A stretch of DNA of 64,000 nt, taken from assembly GCA_018466975.1 (NCBI GenBank), contig CM031558.1, forward strand, positions 2,852,001-2,916,000, written 5' to 3'. The translations under genes and the position numbers were made by a program. Each line of letters begins with the position of its first letter. The stretch's first letter is position 1. The stretch comes from Sparassis latifolia. Taxonomy: Eukaryota > Basidiomycota > Agaricomycetes > Polyporales > Sparassidaceae. Below the pieces are notes generated by a model. That model worked only from the letters and a program-made list of their open reading frames with translations. It ran no database searches and was not told the origin of the DNA. Below are positions 25,487 to 37,300 of this stretch, in pieces.

Positions 25487-26105
25487 GTTGATTCAGATGA
25501 TACGAGAGGGTGATTTGGATGGGAAGAGTTGTTCTGACCGAGTCGATGCGGCTTGGAGTATCGCTCTCCGTGCCTTTATCCTAGCCTCATCGTGGGCTGG
25601 AGCAGTCTATTGCAAACACAAAGATCCTCGGAACACAAGTCCAGCATTTAGAGCCTTGTCGCGGGCGTCGTCAGCAGGCAACCAAGGGGAAGTCCGCAGC
25701 CACGGAAGAAAAGCGACGGTTACTTGGAGAGTTTCACGCAGCCACTTCCGCGGCGGGAAGGAGGCTTAGTCAGCAGAGCCTTCCTTGCCAAGTTCCTCCA
25801 CGGACCAAGGACTTCTCGGAAGGTTAGTATACACTCAAAGATGCACGCGTTGTGCGGCAGCTCGCAGGCATATCCCGGCCATCGCGAACCTACGCTGAAT
25901 TCGCCTGATTATCAACGCGCTTGTCGGAGACATGCAGAGGGCTTGCGTCTGCGCGTGCACCAAGACCCTGTTCCCGTTGGCTAAACTCCAGCTCTCTCCC
26001 AGCCTATATAAGAGGAGAGCTCCTTGTCCATTCACCCATAGTGCAGTACATCGCAACTTTAAGAATTCCTCTCGACCGCTACCATTCTGCCGACAACAGC
26101 ACACC
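25487..26105. promoter_or_regulatory. Divergent promoter region with TATA box
   Basis: 619 bp between the start codons of small protein A (minus) and hemerythrin-like 1 (plus). TATATAAG at 26005-26012 lies about 95 bp before the plus-strand ATG, at a usual distance for a fungal core promoter. Confidence 0.6.
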
Positions 26106-27049
26106 ATGACTTACACCGACCAGGACCTCAACCGCGACATGGGCATCATCAGTGAGTTCGCTGCGATCCCCAAGCCCGACGACGTCTTCGTGAGGGTCCA
26201 ATGGTGCGTATTTCTCCCCTTGATACTGTATTCGTCGAAGTCTGACTTGCGTTCCAATCGCGCAGGGAGATGGCACGGACTCACAAATTGATTGTCCGCT
26301 ACTGGCAACAGATCTACAAGGTGTGCAGTTCAGTCACAACGCTCCTTGAAATCATGTCTGACAGTGAGGCCCAGCAATTCAGTACTTCCGCACCTGTAGA
26401 CGATGCCGAGAACTACCTCGGTTACGCCGACCACTGGGTGAAGATGGTAAGTGTAACTCCGACGACCTTCCAGCAGACGAGCCTTACGTTATTATAATTC
26501 CAGGTGCAAATCCACCACCAGCTTGAAGAAGAGATCCAATTCCCCATGTGGGGTCCCTATCTCGACACGAGCAAGGACCACACACAACACGAAGATCTCC
26601 TGGTTCCGCTCAAGCACTTCCAAGAATACCTGTCCGCCGTCGCTACAAAGACTGAGCCGTGGTCCGCTACCAAGGCCGAGGAGCACGCCCAGGCGGTTCT
26701 CCCGCCCCTGATGCTCCACCTAGTCCATGAACTGCACACGCTCGACCCTGACGCGCTGCGCCGCAGCGGACTCACGGAGGACACGCTACGCGCGGTCGGC
26801 CGTGCAGTTGGCGAGAAGGCGCGGACGCTGTTCGATATGGCCAAGGACGTTCCTGCTATGCTCACGCATAACGATGGCGCGACTGACTGGCCCCCGGTGC
26901 CGTGGCCGATCACGCCCGAGAACAGGATGCCTCTTGAGTTGTACAAGGCGCACGAGGGGTAAGTGATCTGAAGCTTGTTGCATCGACGTTTGCTGAGGAT
27001 GACATGTGGCAGCTGGTGGAAGTACTCGACAGACCCGCTGAAGGTGTGA
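26106..27049 (+). CDS. Hemerythrin-like (HHE) domain protein 1
   Basis: Seen: five exons 26106-26203, 26266-26320, 26375-26446, 26504-26958 and 27013-27049, about 238 aa, all introns GT-AG. The start is MTYTDQDLNRDMGIISEF. Candidate metal ligands follow the HHE pattern: His in MARTHKLIVRYW, HH..EEE in VQIHHQLEEEIQFP, and HxxxH in LVHELHTLD. The C-terminus is GWWKYSTDPLKV. Known: HHE domains bind a di-iron centre and serve in oxygen, nitric-oxide or iron sensing and storage. Inferred: cytosolic, no membrane or signal sequence. A tandem copy follows at 28163. Whether it belongs to the neighbouring natural-product cluster is unknown. Confidence 0.8.
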
Positions 27050-28162
27050 TTGACGATGCTGAGAATGCTGTCTACTGAAGTTGCGTCCTTGTGCGTGTTG
27101 TTCATGTATCACTGTACCCCGTAATTTTGGCCAATCTTCGCATTGGATGTGTGACGACGCAAGTCCGAGTGCCGTTTATCGTTTAGAAGCTGGCTGTGTG
27201 CGACAGTGCCCGAAATTTACTGTTAGCTGCTTAATCGTCGCCAGCCAGAACACGGAGTTTACCTAAGAGGTCAACGCGGAGCGAAGAATTCATGACGTTT
27301 ATACGTTGCGGTCTTTGCTACTGGCGATTCGGTACAAATTTGCTATCAGAAGTTACTACAAACCAGATTTCTTATCGATCAGCATAGATTTTCGTAACAG
27401 TACTGACTGCCGTAACAACAAGACGCGCCGGCCACCTTGTTATCAGCGTTCAACGTTCAACGTTCAACGCCCGCCTGGCTCCACGCCACCCAGTCCGATA
27501 AAAGATCAGAGTATTCAAAAAGAGAAACTACATCGGCGCAAAGGCGAAGGTGTGATAAAGTCGAAAAGCTTGTAGTGGCTGAATGTCTGATCTGTTTTTT
27601 TGGCGAAGGTCCTGCCAGCAGGCTACTTATGGCACGTCCACGTCACTCTGCAGCTCGTTTCTTGAGAAACTGATGTACATTCAGGATGCGTTCAGAGATA
27701 ATGAAAATCTGATAAATTGTCGAGCTTCAGGAGTTTGTGAGGAGAGTCATGACAGCCTATCAACGTCACAAGCTAGCTACTTGCTCCACCGAGAGGGCCA
27801 GACTCAGATCTTACCTGCCTCTTGATTTTACCCTACAGTCCTCACTTCAATCGTGGTTCCGGAACACGTAAGTACAGTACTCATGTCATACTTGTGCTAA
27901 GGGCATTTCTTACCGCTCTCTCAAGAACATCCGAGTCCCCCAGCCTGACATGTCCAAATGTAGATAATATCCCGGTATTCACCAACCTCCGACACCGTTG
28001 CAGGAGGTCGCTATATCGATATGACCGACATGCGTTGGTGTCGCACTGCGAATAGGCTAGCGCTTCTGCGATATCGCTTATAAAAGCTACCAGACTGGCG
28101 CATCACATCTGAGTCTCATTGCTACAATTCCCCTTCCCGCGAAGAGCCCCCACAGCTGCACG
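27050..28162. promoter_or_regulatory. Spacer and promoter between the hemerythrin-like pair
   Basis: 1.1 kb. TTATAAAAG at 28078-28086 lies about 80 bp before the ATG of copy 2 and is a good TATA box. A short direct repeat of CGTTCAA (three times) is at about 27448-27468. No gene was recognised. Confidence 0.6.
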
Positions 28163-29090
28163 ATGACCTACACTGAAGAGGACCTCAACCGCGATATGAC
28201 CGTCATCACCGAGCTCGGGGCAGACAAAGAACCTGAGGACATCTACATGAAGATCCAATGGTGTGTTCTTCCCGTCTAACTTTACATCTACGATTCTGAT
28301 GTTTTCTGTCACCCAGGGAAATGGCTAGAGTACACAAGCTGATCGTCCGCCATTGGATACAGATCCACAAGGTGTGAAACTTAGCAGCATCGCTCCTAAA
28401 ACTTTGACAGATGAACCTTTTCAGCAATTCAATACCTCCGCACCTATAGACGATGCTGAGAATTATTTCGGGTATGCTGGCCACTGGGTGGATATGGCAT
28501 GATACTTGTCGTGGCAGTGGTAGCGTATCATCCCACACTAACTACTACTCCCCAATGACAGGTTCATCATCACCACTCGTTCGAAGAAGAAATCTCATTT
28601 CCCAGATGGGCTCCCAACCTCAGCACGACGACAGAGCAGTCACAGCACAAGGAGCTCATGACTGAACTCTACCGCTTCCAGGAGTACATCGCAGCTGTCA
28701 CTGCAAAGTCGGAGCCGTGGTCTGCGACAAAAGCCGAAGCGCACGCTCAGGCATTGCTTCCGCCGTTGATGAGCCACCTCGTCGGCGAGCTGCACACTCT
28801 CGACCCTGATGCGCTCCGTCGCAGCGGGCTCACAGCGGAGGCCCTGACCGACATTTCGGACGCGGTTATCAAAGCGACCCAGACGTCGCTCGATATGCAC
28901 AAAGACATTCCGGCATTGCTCCTGCACAATGATGGCGACCTCGACTGGCCGACGACTACGTGGCAGAGGACCGCAGAGTTCACAATGCCGCCTGAGCTGT
29001 ACAAACCATATGCGGAGTGCGTGTTCCTCCGCTACATCTGCTATTGGTAATAGACTCTCACCGACGTCGGCATTGCGTGATAGCTGGTAG
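28163..29090 (+). CDS. Hemerythrin-like (HHE) domain protein 2, possibly decaying
   Basis: Seen: exons 28163-28260, 28317-28371, 28425-28496, 28562-29016 and 29084-29090, at the same five places as copy 1. The start MTYTEEDLNRDMTVITEL and the ligand motifs VHHHHSFEEEISFP and LVGELHTLDPDALRR are kept, though the third motif has Gly (GELH) where copy 1 has His (HELH). Oddities: intron 3 begins GCATGA where copy 1 has GTAAGT, and without splicing a TGA follows at once; in the last exon the codon matching the second Trp of GWWKYS is TAG, which removes about ten C-terminal residues. Inferred: a tandem duplicate with weaker splicing and a trimmed tail, perhaps on the way to a pseudogene. Role as for copy 1. 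Confidence 0.7.
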
Positions 29091-29572
29091 AAGTACGCAC
29101 CGGCACACCTCAGCATGTGAGGGCTGAGTCTAGTGCCGGCGTCGATGATGCTCACTTCGCCCTTATTTGTGTTGGTCCCGAGTGCATCACAATGCGCGGC
29201 CGTATTTGAAGCAACCGACGGATAACTCCTCTTCTGACAATCAAACCTTGTGTATGAAGACGGCCGAAGCAGCGCCGTTTGCGAGCAGTTGAGTACTACG
29301 TATACACCGGTAATACTACACTCGCGCGGTGAATATTACATCTGCGTCATTCCACCAGTCTTCTGTACTTCCACACCTGCCCATTATAGCAGATAGATTG
29401 CCTTTTCTGTCGGGTCAGAGTATGGGGCTTGAAGCTTGAAGTTTTGAAGCCTCAGTGGGTCGCAACAGTCACCAGAGAGACCGTAACTTTAATTGTAGGA
29501 CTACCCATATGAACAAGGTTCTACTCCATTAGGAGAATATGATAGAAGAACTGAACCGTACAACAAAGCCGA
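29091..29572. other. Intergenic, convergent ends
   Basis: 480 bp between the ends of hemerythrin-like 2 (plus) and P450-1 (minus). Nothing recognised. It is the left edge of the natural-product cluster. Confidence 0.5.
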
Positions 29573-31792
29573 TTACACCAGCGGCTTGTTGAGCCGCGTG
29601 AGTCGTACATATGCATCGGGGAGCTGCACAAATGTGTCCACCTTGACTTTCCACTCGTCGTCCGCGTCCTTCCCGCCTGGCAGGGTCTCGCCTTCGAAGC
29701 GGCCAAACATATACACCAACAACGTCTAGCAAGCTCATCGGTCACCTGATGCTTGGAACGAGCATGCGGAAGCCATACCTTGATCATCTTATCCGCGAGG
29801 TACTTGCCCAAACATTGGCGGGGACCAAACCCGAACGTAAACAGATGTCTCCTTACATCTTCGCCTGCAAGCGTCTCGAAGCGGTCGGGAAGGAAGAGCT
29901 CCGCGTCTGCGCCCCAGAACGGGTCGCGCACGTTTACGGCGACGACGTCTGTGATAACCTTAACGCCTGAGGGAATGACATGTCCGTCGTCGAGTACCTT
30001 GTCGACGGTCGCACTCTCGGGCGCGATGAGTGAGGCGACGGGTCGCACGCGCAGGGTCTCGAGTAGCGTGCGGTGAAGGTACGTGTCCGTGCGCCGCACG
30101 TAGCCGTCCACGTCGTGCGCGTTTTCGGCGATTTCAGTACGCAGGCGAGCCTGGTGCGCGGAAAGCGTGCAGGTCAGGAGAATAGACCAGGCGACGGCAC
30201 TTGCAGATACATCGACGTCTGTGATCATGGTGCGCAATGTCAGCGCGAATAGTCATGGCGACCAGAGAGATGACTTACTCGCAAAGAGAGACTCGTCCAC
30301 AGTATTCAGGAGCTGGAGGAAAGCCGAGGACCACTGAGCACCAGAAGAAGGATACCCCAACGTGAACGTACCTCCTTCTCAGACATGCTCCCGTTTTCCA
30401 TCGCTTGCCACAAGTGGGTGATGGGATAGTTGGTGTCGCCCTTCACTTTGGCGTAGGCGTCATGGTTGAACTGAAGCCAGTGGTGATGAAATTTCTTCAA
30501 TGCGCGATTCGTCCTGCACGGGAGTGTATAAGAAGGCAACGTTGCGAGGACATACCATACAACTCACCGGAGGAAGGGAAGATGTCGAGCTGCTGGGATC
30601 ATTGACGTGACGTCGTTGAAGATGAGCTTGAAGATGTCCGCTAACCATGGAGAACAACCGAGTGAGGAAACGGCATGACTACTACGTTGGAAATTCTCAC
30701 AGTGCATGTCAATCAGCTCTTCTAAGGCTTTCTTCTGCTTCACATCGAGTTCCCCAAAGAGGAGCTTAGCAACAAGGAAGAATCCGAACATTTTGAAGTC
30801 ATTTCCGACGTGGAAGTCGCGCGATATCTGCGCAGGGTTGAGAAGGAGTTGCTTCACGTATTCTACGAACGAGGAGATTAGAAAAAGATAGGCAAAATGA
30901 GAGGAAGGAGGTCTATGCACCGTCTCCGTCGCAGATAACGTCAGGGACGAACGTAGACTATTTAACATATAAGCATCGCGTCCATATTGAGAACAGAGGA
31001 ACCTACAATTGATGCAAAGCTGAAGTGGGGATCAAAATGGCCTCGAAGACGCCGCCATTGACCTTCGCTGATAAAACATAGGACTTATATATCACTTCTA
31101 GCAGACGAATTTCGCACACGGACCTAACTAGACCGAGTCTGTAGAGGAGACGAATATCAACAATAAGTGCAAGAATCAACAACTGTTTACGTACCCAAAG
31201 CCAAGAATGCTCCTGAAGAGCCATCCACCGTCCGAGTCTCGCGGCTTAATATGCTGATGTGCGTCGCGGTAAAACACCGCGGCGTCCTGCCAGCGAGTGA
31301 GCACGCTGGTAGCGCCAAGCACATTGAAGTCAGTATTCGCGCGGGCGCAAGCTTTGCCCCAGATCCACTCACACTTCCAGCTGATCGCCAGACCAGATTC
31401 GATAAATATCGCCATACAGTGCCTGCCACTCCTGGCCTTTCTTTCTGCCGCGCAAGAACTTGTCCTCCAATTGGCCTAATCATGAGATGAGACGCAAACG
31501 ATGACGATTAAACCGAGTGGAAAACATACCGAAAGGCCACTTGTAAGCAGGTCCTGGAATGCGGCGCACACCCTTTGAACCTGCGACCCGATCGTGAGGG
31601 CCTATGACGAGGTTTCTCAGCGTTGTGTGCAGACTAACACCCTGTAAGTACAATCATGTGATGAGCACTATGATTCCAGCCAGAGACCATGTAGCTTACC
31701 TTCAGGAGAAGGGAGAAGGCTACAACGACGGTCAAAATCACAACATTGGAGACGGACACGAGGTTCTTCAAAGACGTATCGCCTTCAATCAT
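29573..31792 (-). CDS. Cytochrome P450-1
   Basis: Seen: about eleven or twelve exons, 31700-31792, 31530-31641, 31373-31475, 31195-31305, 31124-31138 (15 nt), 31003-31067, 30568-30862 (with a probable 45-nt in-frame intron), 30372-30513, 30279-30312, 29779-30218 and 29573-29725, giving about 505 aa. The N-terminus has a membrane anchor ([15 protein letters not shown]) and the proline hinge [13 protein letters not shown]. Then come [13 protein letters not shown] (helix C), an I-helix [16 protein letters not shown] without the usual Thr, the K-helix ETLR, DRFE, and the haem loop [10 protein letters not shown] with its Cys ligand. Known: ER-anchored monooxygenases using NADPH-P450 reductase. Inferred: an oxidation step on the cluster product. 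One acceptor (before EYVKQLL) and its donor are uncertain. Confidence 0.85.
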
Positions 31793-32621
31793 CTTCGAGA
31801 TGTTAAAGAGAATATTAGATACGACAGTAGCACAAGACTAAAGAACAATGGTCTGCAGAAAAAGTTAAACGGGCGTCCTCAGAGAACGACGATCGAAGGA
31901 AGGCGCATACAATGAGAGTTCCTCATGCACCTTCGAAGCGTTATATCAACACAAGGTTGTTCCATGCATCTCAGTGCATGTATTGGCCCGTCCTCCATGG
32001 ATACCCGACCTGTGGAACCGCGTCGGCGGTCCATGGCTCCCTCCTCAGGCTCTGAGATGCATTAGGCCTGGCTATGTCAAGGACGAACAATTTGCGTGCA
32101 AGAGAACGTTCCAGATCTGAGACTGGAGCTAACTCGGTGTGTGGTATCGACAGACATGTGCGCGTCTGCCAGCTGCGGCGCAAAAGTTGAAGGACAAACG
32201 TCTCCACGGAGGAATCTGGTGGCGAGATCTGGATCGTATCGAAGATCAAGTATCTCCTCACGGGCCGTGACGTGCCGCTTGCCCTGCAGCTGGGATTTGG
32301 AGGCTTGTTTTCAACTATCCTATTCATCATAGGCCAAGTTCAAATGCTTGCAGACGACTCACGAGTAACGGCATGGACAAAAATTCATCCTATGGGCCTC
32401 ATTATTGTAGCATCTCTGCCAATTACCAATGAAAGAACAAATACTGAACGAATTCGTGATCGTAAATTATGCAGAATATGCGACGTACATGGGATAAGTT
32501 GCGCCGATGCAGTGAAATAGTGGTGGTATCAGATGAAATACACTAACGAATGCGATACGATGCGACGTCATGCAACAACAAGTCCGACATATCTCACACT
32601 CCCTCTGCCCTTGGTGGGCCC
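31793..32621. other. Intergenic
   Basis: About 830 bp between P450-1 and the MFS gene, both on the minus strand: promoter of P450-1 on the left, 3' region of the transporter on the right. No gene, repeat or RNA recognised. Confidence 0.5.
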
Positions 32622-34147
32622 TCAGAACTTGACGAACAGCCCCGGCTCGCGAATGAAGCGCGCCCCCCAGAAGAATGCGGCCCCGACAAGGCATACAACG
32701 CCAGAGAAAATGATCATGTGCTGGAAACTACCATGGTCCTGGTTGATGAGTGCTAGACCGCACGGTATCAGCACTGTCTCACAACGGAGCGTGCGAAAAT
32801 GGCACTCACCACCAGCAATCGGCGGGCCAACGAGTGCGGAGAAGCCGACGAAACCGAACAGGAGACCCGCGCGACCACCGTACTTGGTCGTGTCTGGGGT
32901 GAAACGACCAATGCAAGCAGGCATCAACTGTTGAATCATCTTGTGAGCTCATTCTACCTAGCGAAGAAAATGGGAGACCCACAGCAATGAAGGCCCCGCT
33001 GGTGAAGCCGTAGAATACAGCCCAGCCAATCAGGCCTGGGGCGCTATCGACGGAGAGCCAGCAGAAGAGAACCATGCCTGCCGTGGTACACGCGAGCGCC
33101 ATAACGTTGACGCTAGGTACACATCGTTAGCGACTACGATTTCGTAGTGGAGTGAGAAACCTACAAGCCGATCTTGTCAGCGAGGACACCTGGAATGATA
33201 CGGCCGAAGAAGGAACCAGCATTCTGGATGGAAAGAATATAGAGCGAGACGCTGGGGCTGTAGTTGTGCACGACGGCGAACGTCTCGACGTAGTAGTACG
33301 GGTTGTATGCTGGTTTACCGTAATCAGTGCGTGACGTTAGTTAAATACAAGCAAGACACTTACTCCCGAGCATGGTTATGACAGCTCCGAACAGGAAAAG
33401 CACGTAGCGGATATCAGTGAAGCCGCCGAAGTCCAACAGGCTGCTGAAGTCATTAAACTTCCGGTGCGGGAGGCGCGACTTGATTAGCATCGTTGCGGGA
33501 ACAAGGAATGCGTGAAGGGAAGCGTCCGAACAGATTGAGTTAACATGGAACAAGCAGAGACCTAAACTTACTAGAAGACTAAAGCACTCCCTGCACCAAA
33601 GACAAGACCCTGCGCGAGGAAGAACTGGTAATACTCCTTGCAGAGCGATGTCATCATGAGGCCGAAGACAAGCAAGAGCGAACCGGGCCCGATGAGCACG
33701 GTAGGTCCAAAGGAGTCAAATGCGCGCCCGACGAATGCTCCCTAGAGATGCAAAGTAATCAGACGGATAATTGAAGTATACAGGACCTAAGACGAACTGT
33801 AAAGAAAAAGAAGAACAGCTGGAACGTTCCGATCCACGCAATTTCGGAAGGCGTTTTATTCTTCAATTGCACCTCTCCATATCTGTCAATGAAATTTGTT
33901 GAATAGGAAGCTTGGAGGAACAATGGTTGAACACGTACTGTGATTCGAAGACGCCAAACGAGTTCATGACCCCGAATTGCACGAAGAGCACGCAGAACGC
34001 GCCCCATACAGTTTTCACTGCTTGGGAACCGCCTTCCGGGAACTCCGAATCCACAACGGTATCTGGCTTTTTCTCATTCACGACAGAAGACTGAGACTCG
34101 AAGTCGCCCTCGGCCGTTTGTGGATCGTTCGGATTCGGCGCAGACAT
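32622..34147 (-). pseudogene. MFS transporter, monocarboxylate-transporter type, with internal deletion
   Basis: Seen: exon pieces on the minus strand from MSAPNPNDPQTAEGDFES to IREPGLFVKF. Helices are readable: TVWGAFCVLFVQFGVMNSFG, WIGTFQLFFFFF, GRAFDSFGPTVLIGPGS, QFFLAQGLVFGAGSALVF, FLVPATMLIKSRLP, YVLFLFGAVITMLG, SLYILSIQNAGSFFGRIIP, GLIGWAVFYGFTSGAFIAV and MIIFSGVVCLVGAAFF. Known: the MCT-like fungal MFS family has about 80-100 residues (helices 4-6) between the ALVFY block and the motif KSRLP. Here a GTAAGT donor follows ALVFY (about 33,570), no acceptor is found, and the KSRLP block begins about 60 bp further on. Inferred: the missing part was lost by deletion, so the transporter is probably not functional. 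It may have been the exporter of the cluster. Confidence 0.7.
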
Positions 34148-35572
34148 GTCTTCGACGATGGCACGAAACCCGGGGGTAGAGTAGGAAGAGTGGTCGGGGC
34201 GGATCCCACGGTAGAGCCTGAGGTGCTTATTGAACGACACATTCTCCAGGTAGATGAACCCACTTATACTCTCCGTTGACAGACAGAGGGGAAACCACCA
34301 TGATAATTGCGTCTCCCCGCGGAGAGTTTATGTAAGCGCTGCGTGGGCGGCAGTGGCTGAGCGGTTGTCGAACGCCTCGAAGGCACGCTTGCGGTGGCGT
34401 GTGGACGGATGTCCTGCGGTCCGTTCAATTTAGGGAGTAGCCGGCAGGCCGAGGGTATACGTACGCTGAGCTTATCATTCTCGACGCGTGTAGACACTGT
34501 CCGTGGTCGGATGCTCACTGAGACATGCGAACTAGCAGAGCGGATCAGAATCTGAAGCACTCCAGAGCGACCAGAGATCCTCCGGGCAAATAAATGCGGT
34601 TAAACGGAAAATGTATCTGGTATCCTGTCATCCATAGAGTAAAACGACCGCAGCCGCATCGATGCCTATGATGGAGCCCCGTAGGTTCAAGCAGCCTAGA
34701 GCAGAAACTTCCTGGAGCACCGGAGCTCACTTGTCATCTGATAAGTACTTGTCGCCTCAGGGAAGGTGGAAGTGTCGCACAAGGCGTCGACCGTGCACGG
34801 ATAGATTCAACTTAAACAGGTAGCGGTATTGCTGAGCTAGGTGGACAATAGGCCCAATGACGCTGAGCAGACGCCATAGTGGTATCGACCGGCATGTGTA
34901 TTACAACTGTGATCCTCATACATCTCCTTCGTTTGCGCAGGAAATGTCGCCTGGACAGACGAAGAAGACGGAGCCAGTTGCGCACCGGAATGCACAGCAA
35001 GCACATGTAGTACCCTCTTTGGGAAAACAAAACAGCACCGAACATCATGCATCAGCCGTGTTCAATAAGACCTGGTATTGTCTAGGTGCATCGGGGTCTT
35101 CACACATTAAAGAGAGGCAGGGCGACCGTCAGCTTTGCAGACTCGCGCAGCAGTGGGCGTGTGTCGAGCGTCTGCTGTTCATTTCGATTCGACCACGTGC
35201 ACCGTAGTCGATTCACCCATGATGCATGACCGCCAAATGACTGCCCGCGACAAAACCCACTTTCTCTGCGCAGTGCATTTGCATCCGACTCACATACCGG
35301 CAGCTCAGGCTCCGGTCGAGTTAGGCAGGAACAACTTATGAATAATCTTCGACGTATATATGTTAGATTTCACGTGGCTCTCCTTCGACGCTGTAACGAG
35401 CAATGGCCTGGCGATAAGTTACTATGCGATAAATATGGAGCTCCTACACCCATATGTACAGCACAGAAGACGGACAAAACGATAATAAGTGAGCGTGTCT
35501 ATCAATGAGGTCGATAGAGCCCAACCAAGCAGATGGCCCACGCATAGAAATAATTACCGCGCCATGAACAGC
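34148..35572. other. Intergenic
   Basis: 1.4 kb between the MFS gene and the prenyltransferase. Holds the MFS promoter on the left. No gene or repeat recognised. Confidence 0.5.
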
Positions 35573-37192
35573 TCAGAAATCAAACCCCCACGAGCCAAAC
35601 CGCTCGGGCGCGTACGCCTCGGGATTGAAGTAGCTCGTCACCTCGAACTCCTTCTTCTTGATCGCGAGCGAGACGTAGGTGTGGATGCCCGTGCGCGCGC
35701 CAAGCGGGCGATGACGCCCGAAGATCCCCTCGACGTCCTGCACGTACCCGTCGACCCGCACGTTGCCCCGTGCACGGTGATACGCCTCCATCCCGCGTGC
35801 GACGGCGAGGTCGTTCGCGCAGTAGTGGCGCACGGGCAAGTATACCTTTGGGAATGGCTGCGCACACCCAGGCTTCAGCTCGTAGTAGAGTAGTAACCCG
35901 GCCGTGATGTGGTTGTCGTTCGATGAGCGCGGGACCAGGCGTTGCTCCTTCCAGTTCGGCGCGGAGATGTCGACGCCCATGACGAGGTGCCAAAGGTCGA
36001 CCAGTGCCTGTGCATAATCAAAGAGTGAGAGTTGGGACAAAGGAGCATATGCCAAGAATGCAGCACGTACAGCCATCGCATCGTCTATCAGGGGACCCTT
36101 GAGAGCTCCGCCCAGCGTCATAAGTCCCTCGAGGTCGGAGAACTTCGTCGACCGCGTGCGCACATACACCTTGATGCGGCTGTTCTCAGGTGCAGCACAG
36201 TCCGTCGCAAGAATCTCAATGCCAGGCCGCACGGACGGCGGAAGCGTGTTAAAGTACGTGATGGTGGCTGCATGAGCAACAGAATCTCAGATCGCCGCGG
36301 AACCCTGGACTTCCTGCACTCACCTTCCCATGGAGTTGTTAGCCCGGCGTCTAATGATTTGAGCGCCTGCATCGTTAGTTCCTCTTTTGAGATCCCCGTC
36401 TCCGCCGCCCTGATCTCCGGCAGAAAGTACGCTTTTAAGGTGATGGAGCCAGTGTGAGAACAGTCAAAGCCTGCGTATGGACATAAGACGGACATCTACG
36501 AGAGCGGACGCTTGGCGTACCGAGGAAATATTGAGTAACATGTTTGGTGCCCGAAGCACTAGTCCGACCGTGCCAAATCAACGCCTTGTCCAGCAAGAAG
36601 AACCATATGAGGTCAAGGTCGTGCAGCACGGGGCGCAGCTCGTCGATCATCCTGAGCGCCGCGGGCTTCCTGGCGAATCGGTTCGAGTCGATGGGTTCAA
36701 TCGCATACCGCACGGTAGCCGAGCCGTCAGGACCGACAATCCAACTAACTTCTATCGGAGTGTGGTCATCCGTCTGCATCAACGATTCGTCAAAGAGAGG
36801 ATGGCGAGTGATATTAATGTGGAACGCACCATGTACGATTTGAACACAGGCTTGTTGTGCCAGTCTGGACGAGGTCCCATGAACGGCAGGACGCGGACAT
36901 GGAGGAATAGCATGTGAAGGAACTGGACGTTGACACTATATCCCAGGCGCTGGAACATATTCGCGAGGACGCGGCCGGACGTCTCCCACCAGAAGCGTTC
37001 ATCCTCACCGAACCTAAGAGTCTATATAGCGAGAGGTTAGCAATAGCCAGAGGGTGAGATACATGCACCCATAACGCTCACCGAGTTCAGGATATCGTAG
37101 ACACTCTGAGATACAGTACGACGGGGAGCCTTACGGTAATTAACCGCAATGGGAGAGATGGGAGCAGTAGGGACTATAGGAGCAGCAATCAT
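35573..37192 (-). CDS. DMATS-type aromatic prenyltransferase
   Basis: Seen: six exons 37082-37192, 36830-37021, 36521-36773, 36324-36470, 36071-36267 and 35573-36007, sum 1335 nt, 444 aa, within the usual DMATS size. Start MIAAPIVPTAPISPIAVNYR. Family blocks: DERFWWETSGRVLANMFQRL, MTDDHTPIEVSWI, FCDSHTG-like FDCSHTGSITLKAY, TKFSDLEGLMTLGGALKGP, FPKVYLPVRHYCANDLAVA, and near the end THTYVSLAIKKKEFEVT-like IHTYVSLAIKKKEFEVT with SYFNPEAY. Intron 5 (63 nt) is in frame; removing it restores the family spacing. Known: soluble ABBA-fold enzymes that move a dimethylallyl or larger group from the diphosphate onto an indole or other aromatic ring, without a DDxxD motif. Inferred: it prenylates the NRPS product or its tryptophan precursor. 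A TATA box lies about 90 bp upstream. Confidence 0.9.
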
Positions 37193-37300
37193 GGCTACAC
37201 GAGAAGAAAGAAAGAAAGAACGAACGAAGAGAGAGAGATGGGTAAGGGTAACCGCAGAGGGGAAGGGAGATGTGGTCCTTTTATACTTTTGAATAGTGCC
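37193..37300 (-). promoter_or_regulatory. Prenyltransferase promoter: TATA box and purine tract
   Basis: On the minus strand GTATAAAAGG (37278-37287) is a good TATA box about 90 bp from the ATG. Between it and the start codon, 37201-37239 is an almost pure plus-strand purine tract made of GAAA and GA repeats, thus a pyrimidine-rich 5' leader in the mRNA, as often seen in strongly expressed fungal genes. Confidence 0.7.
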
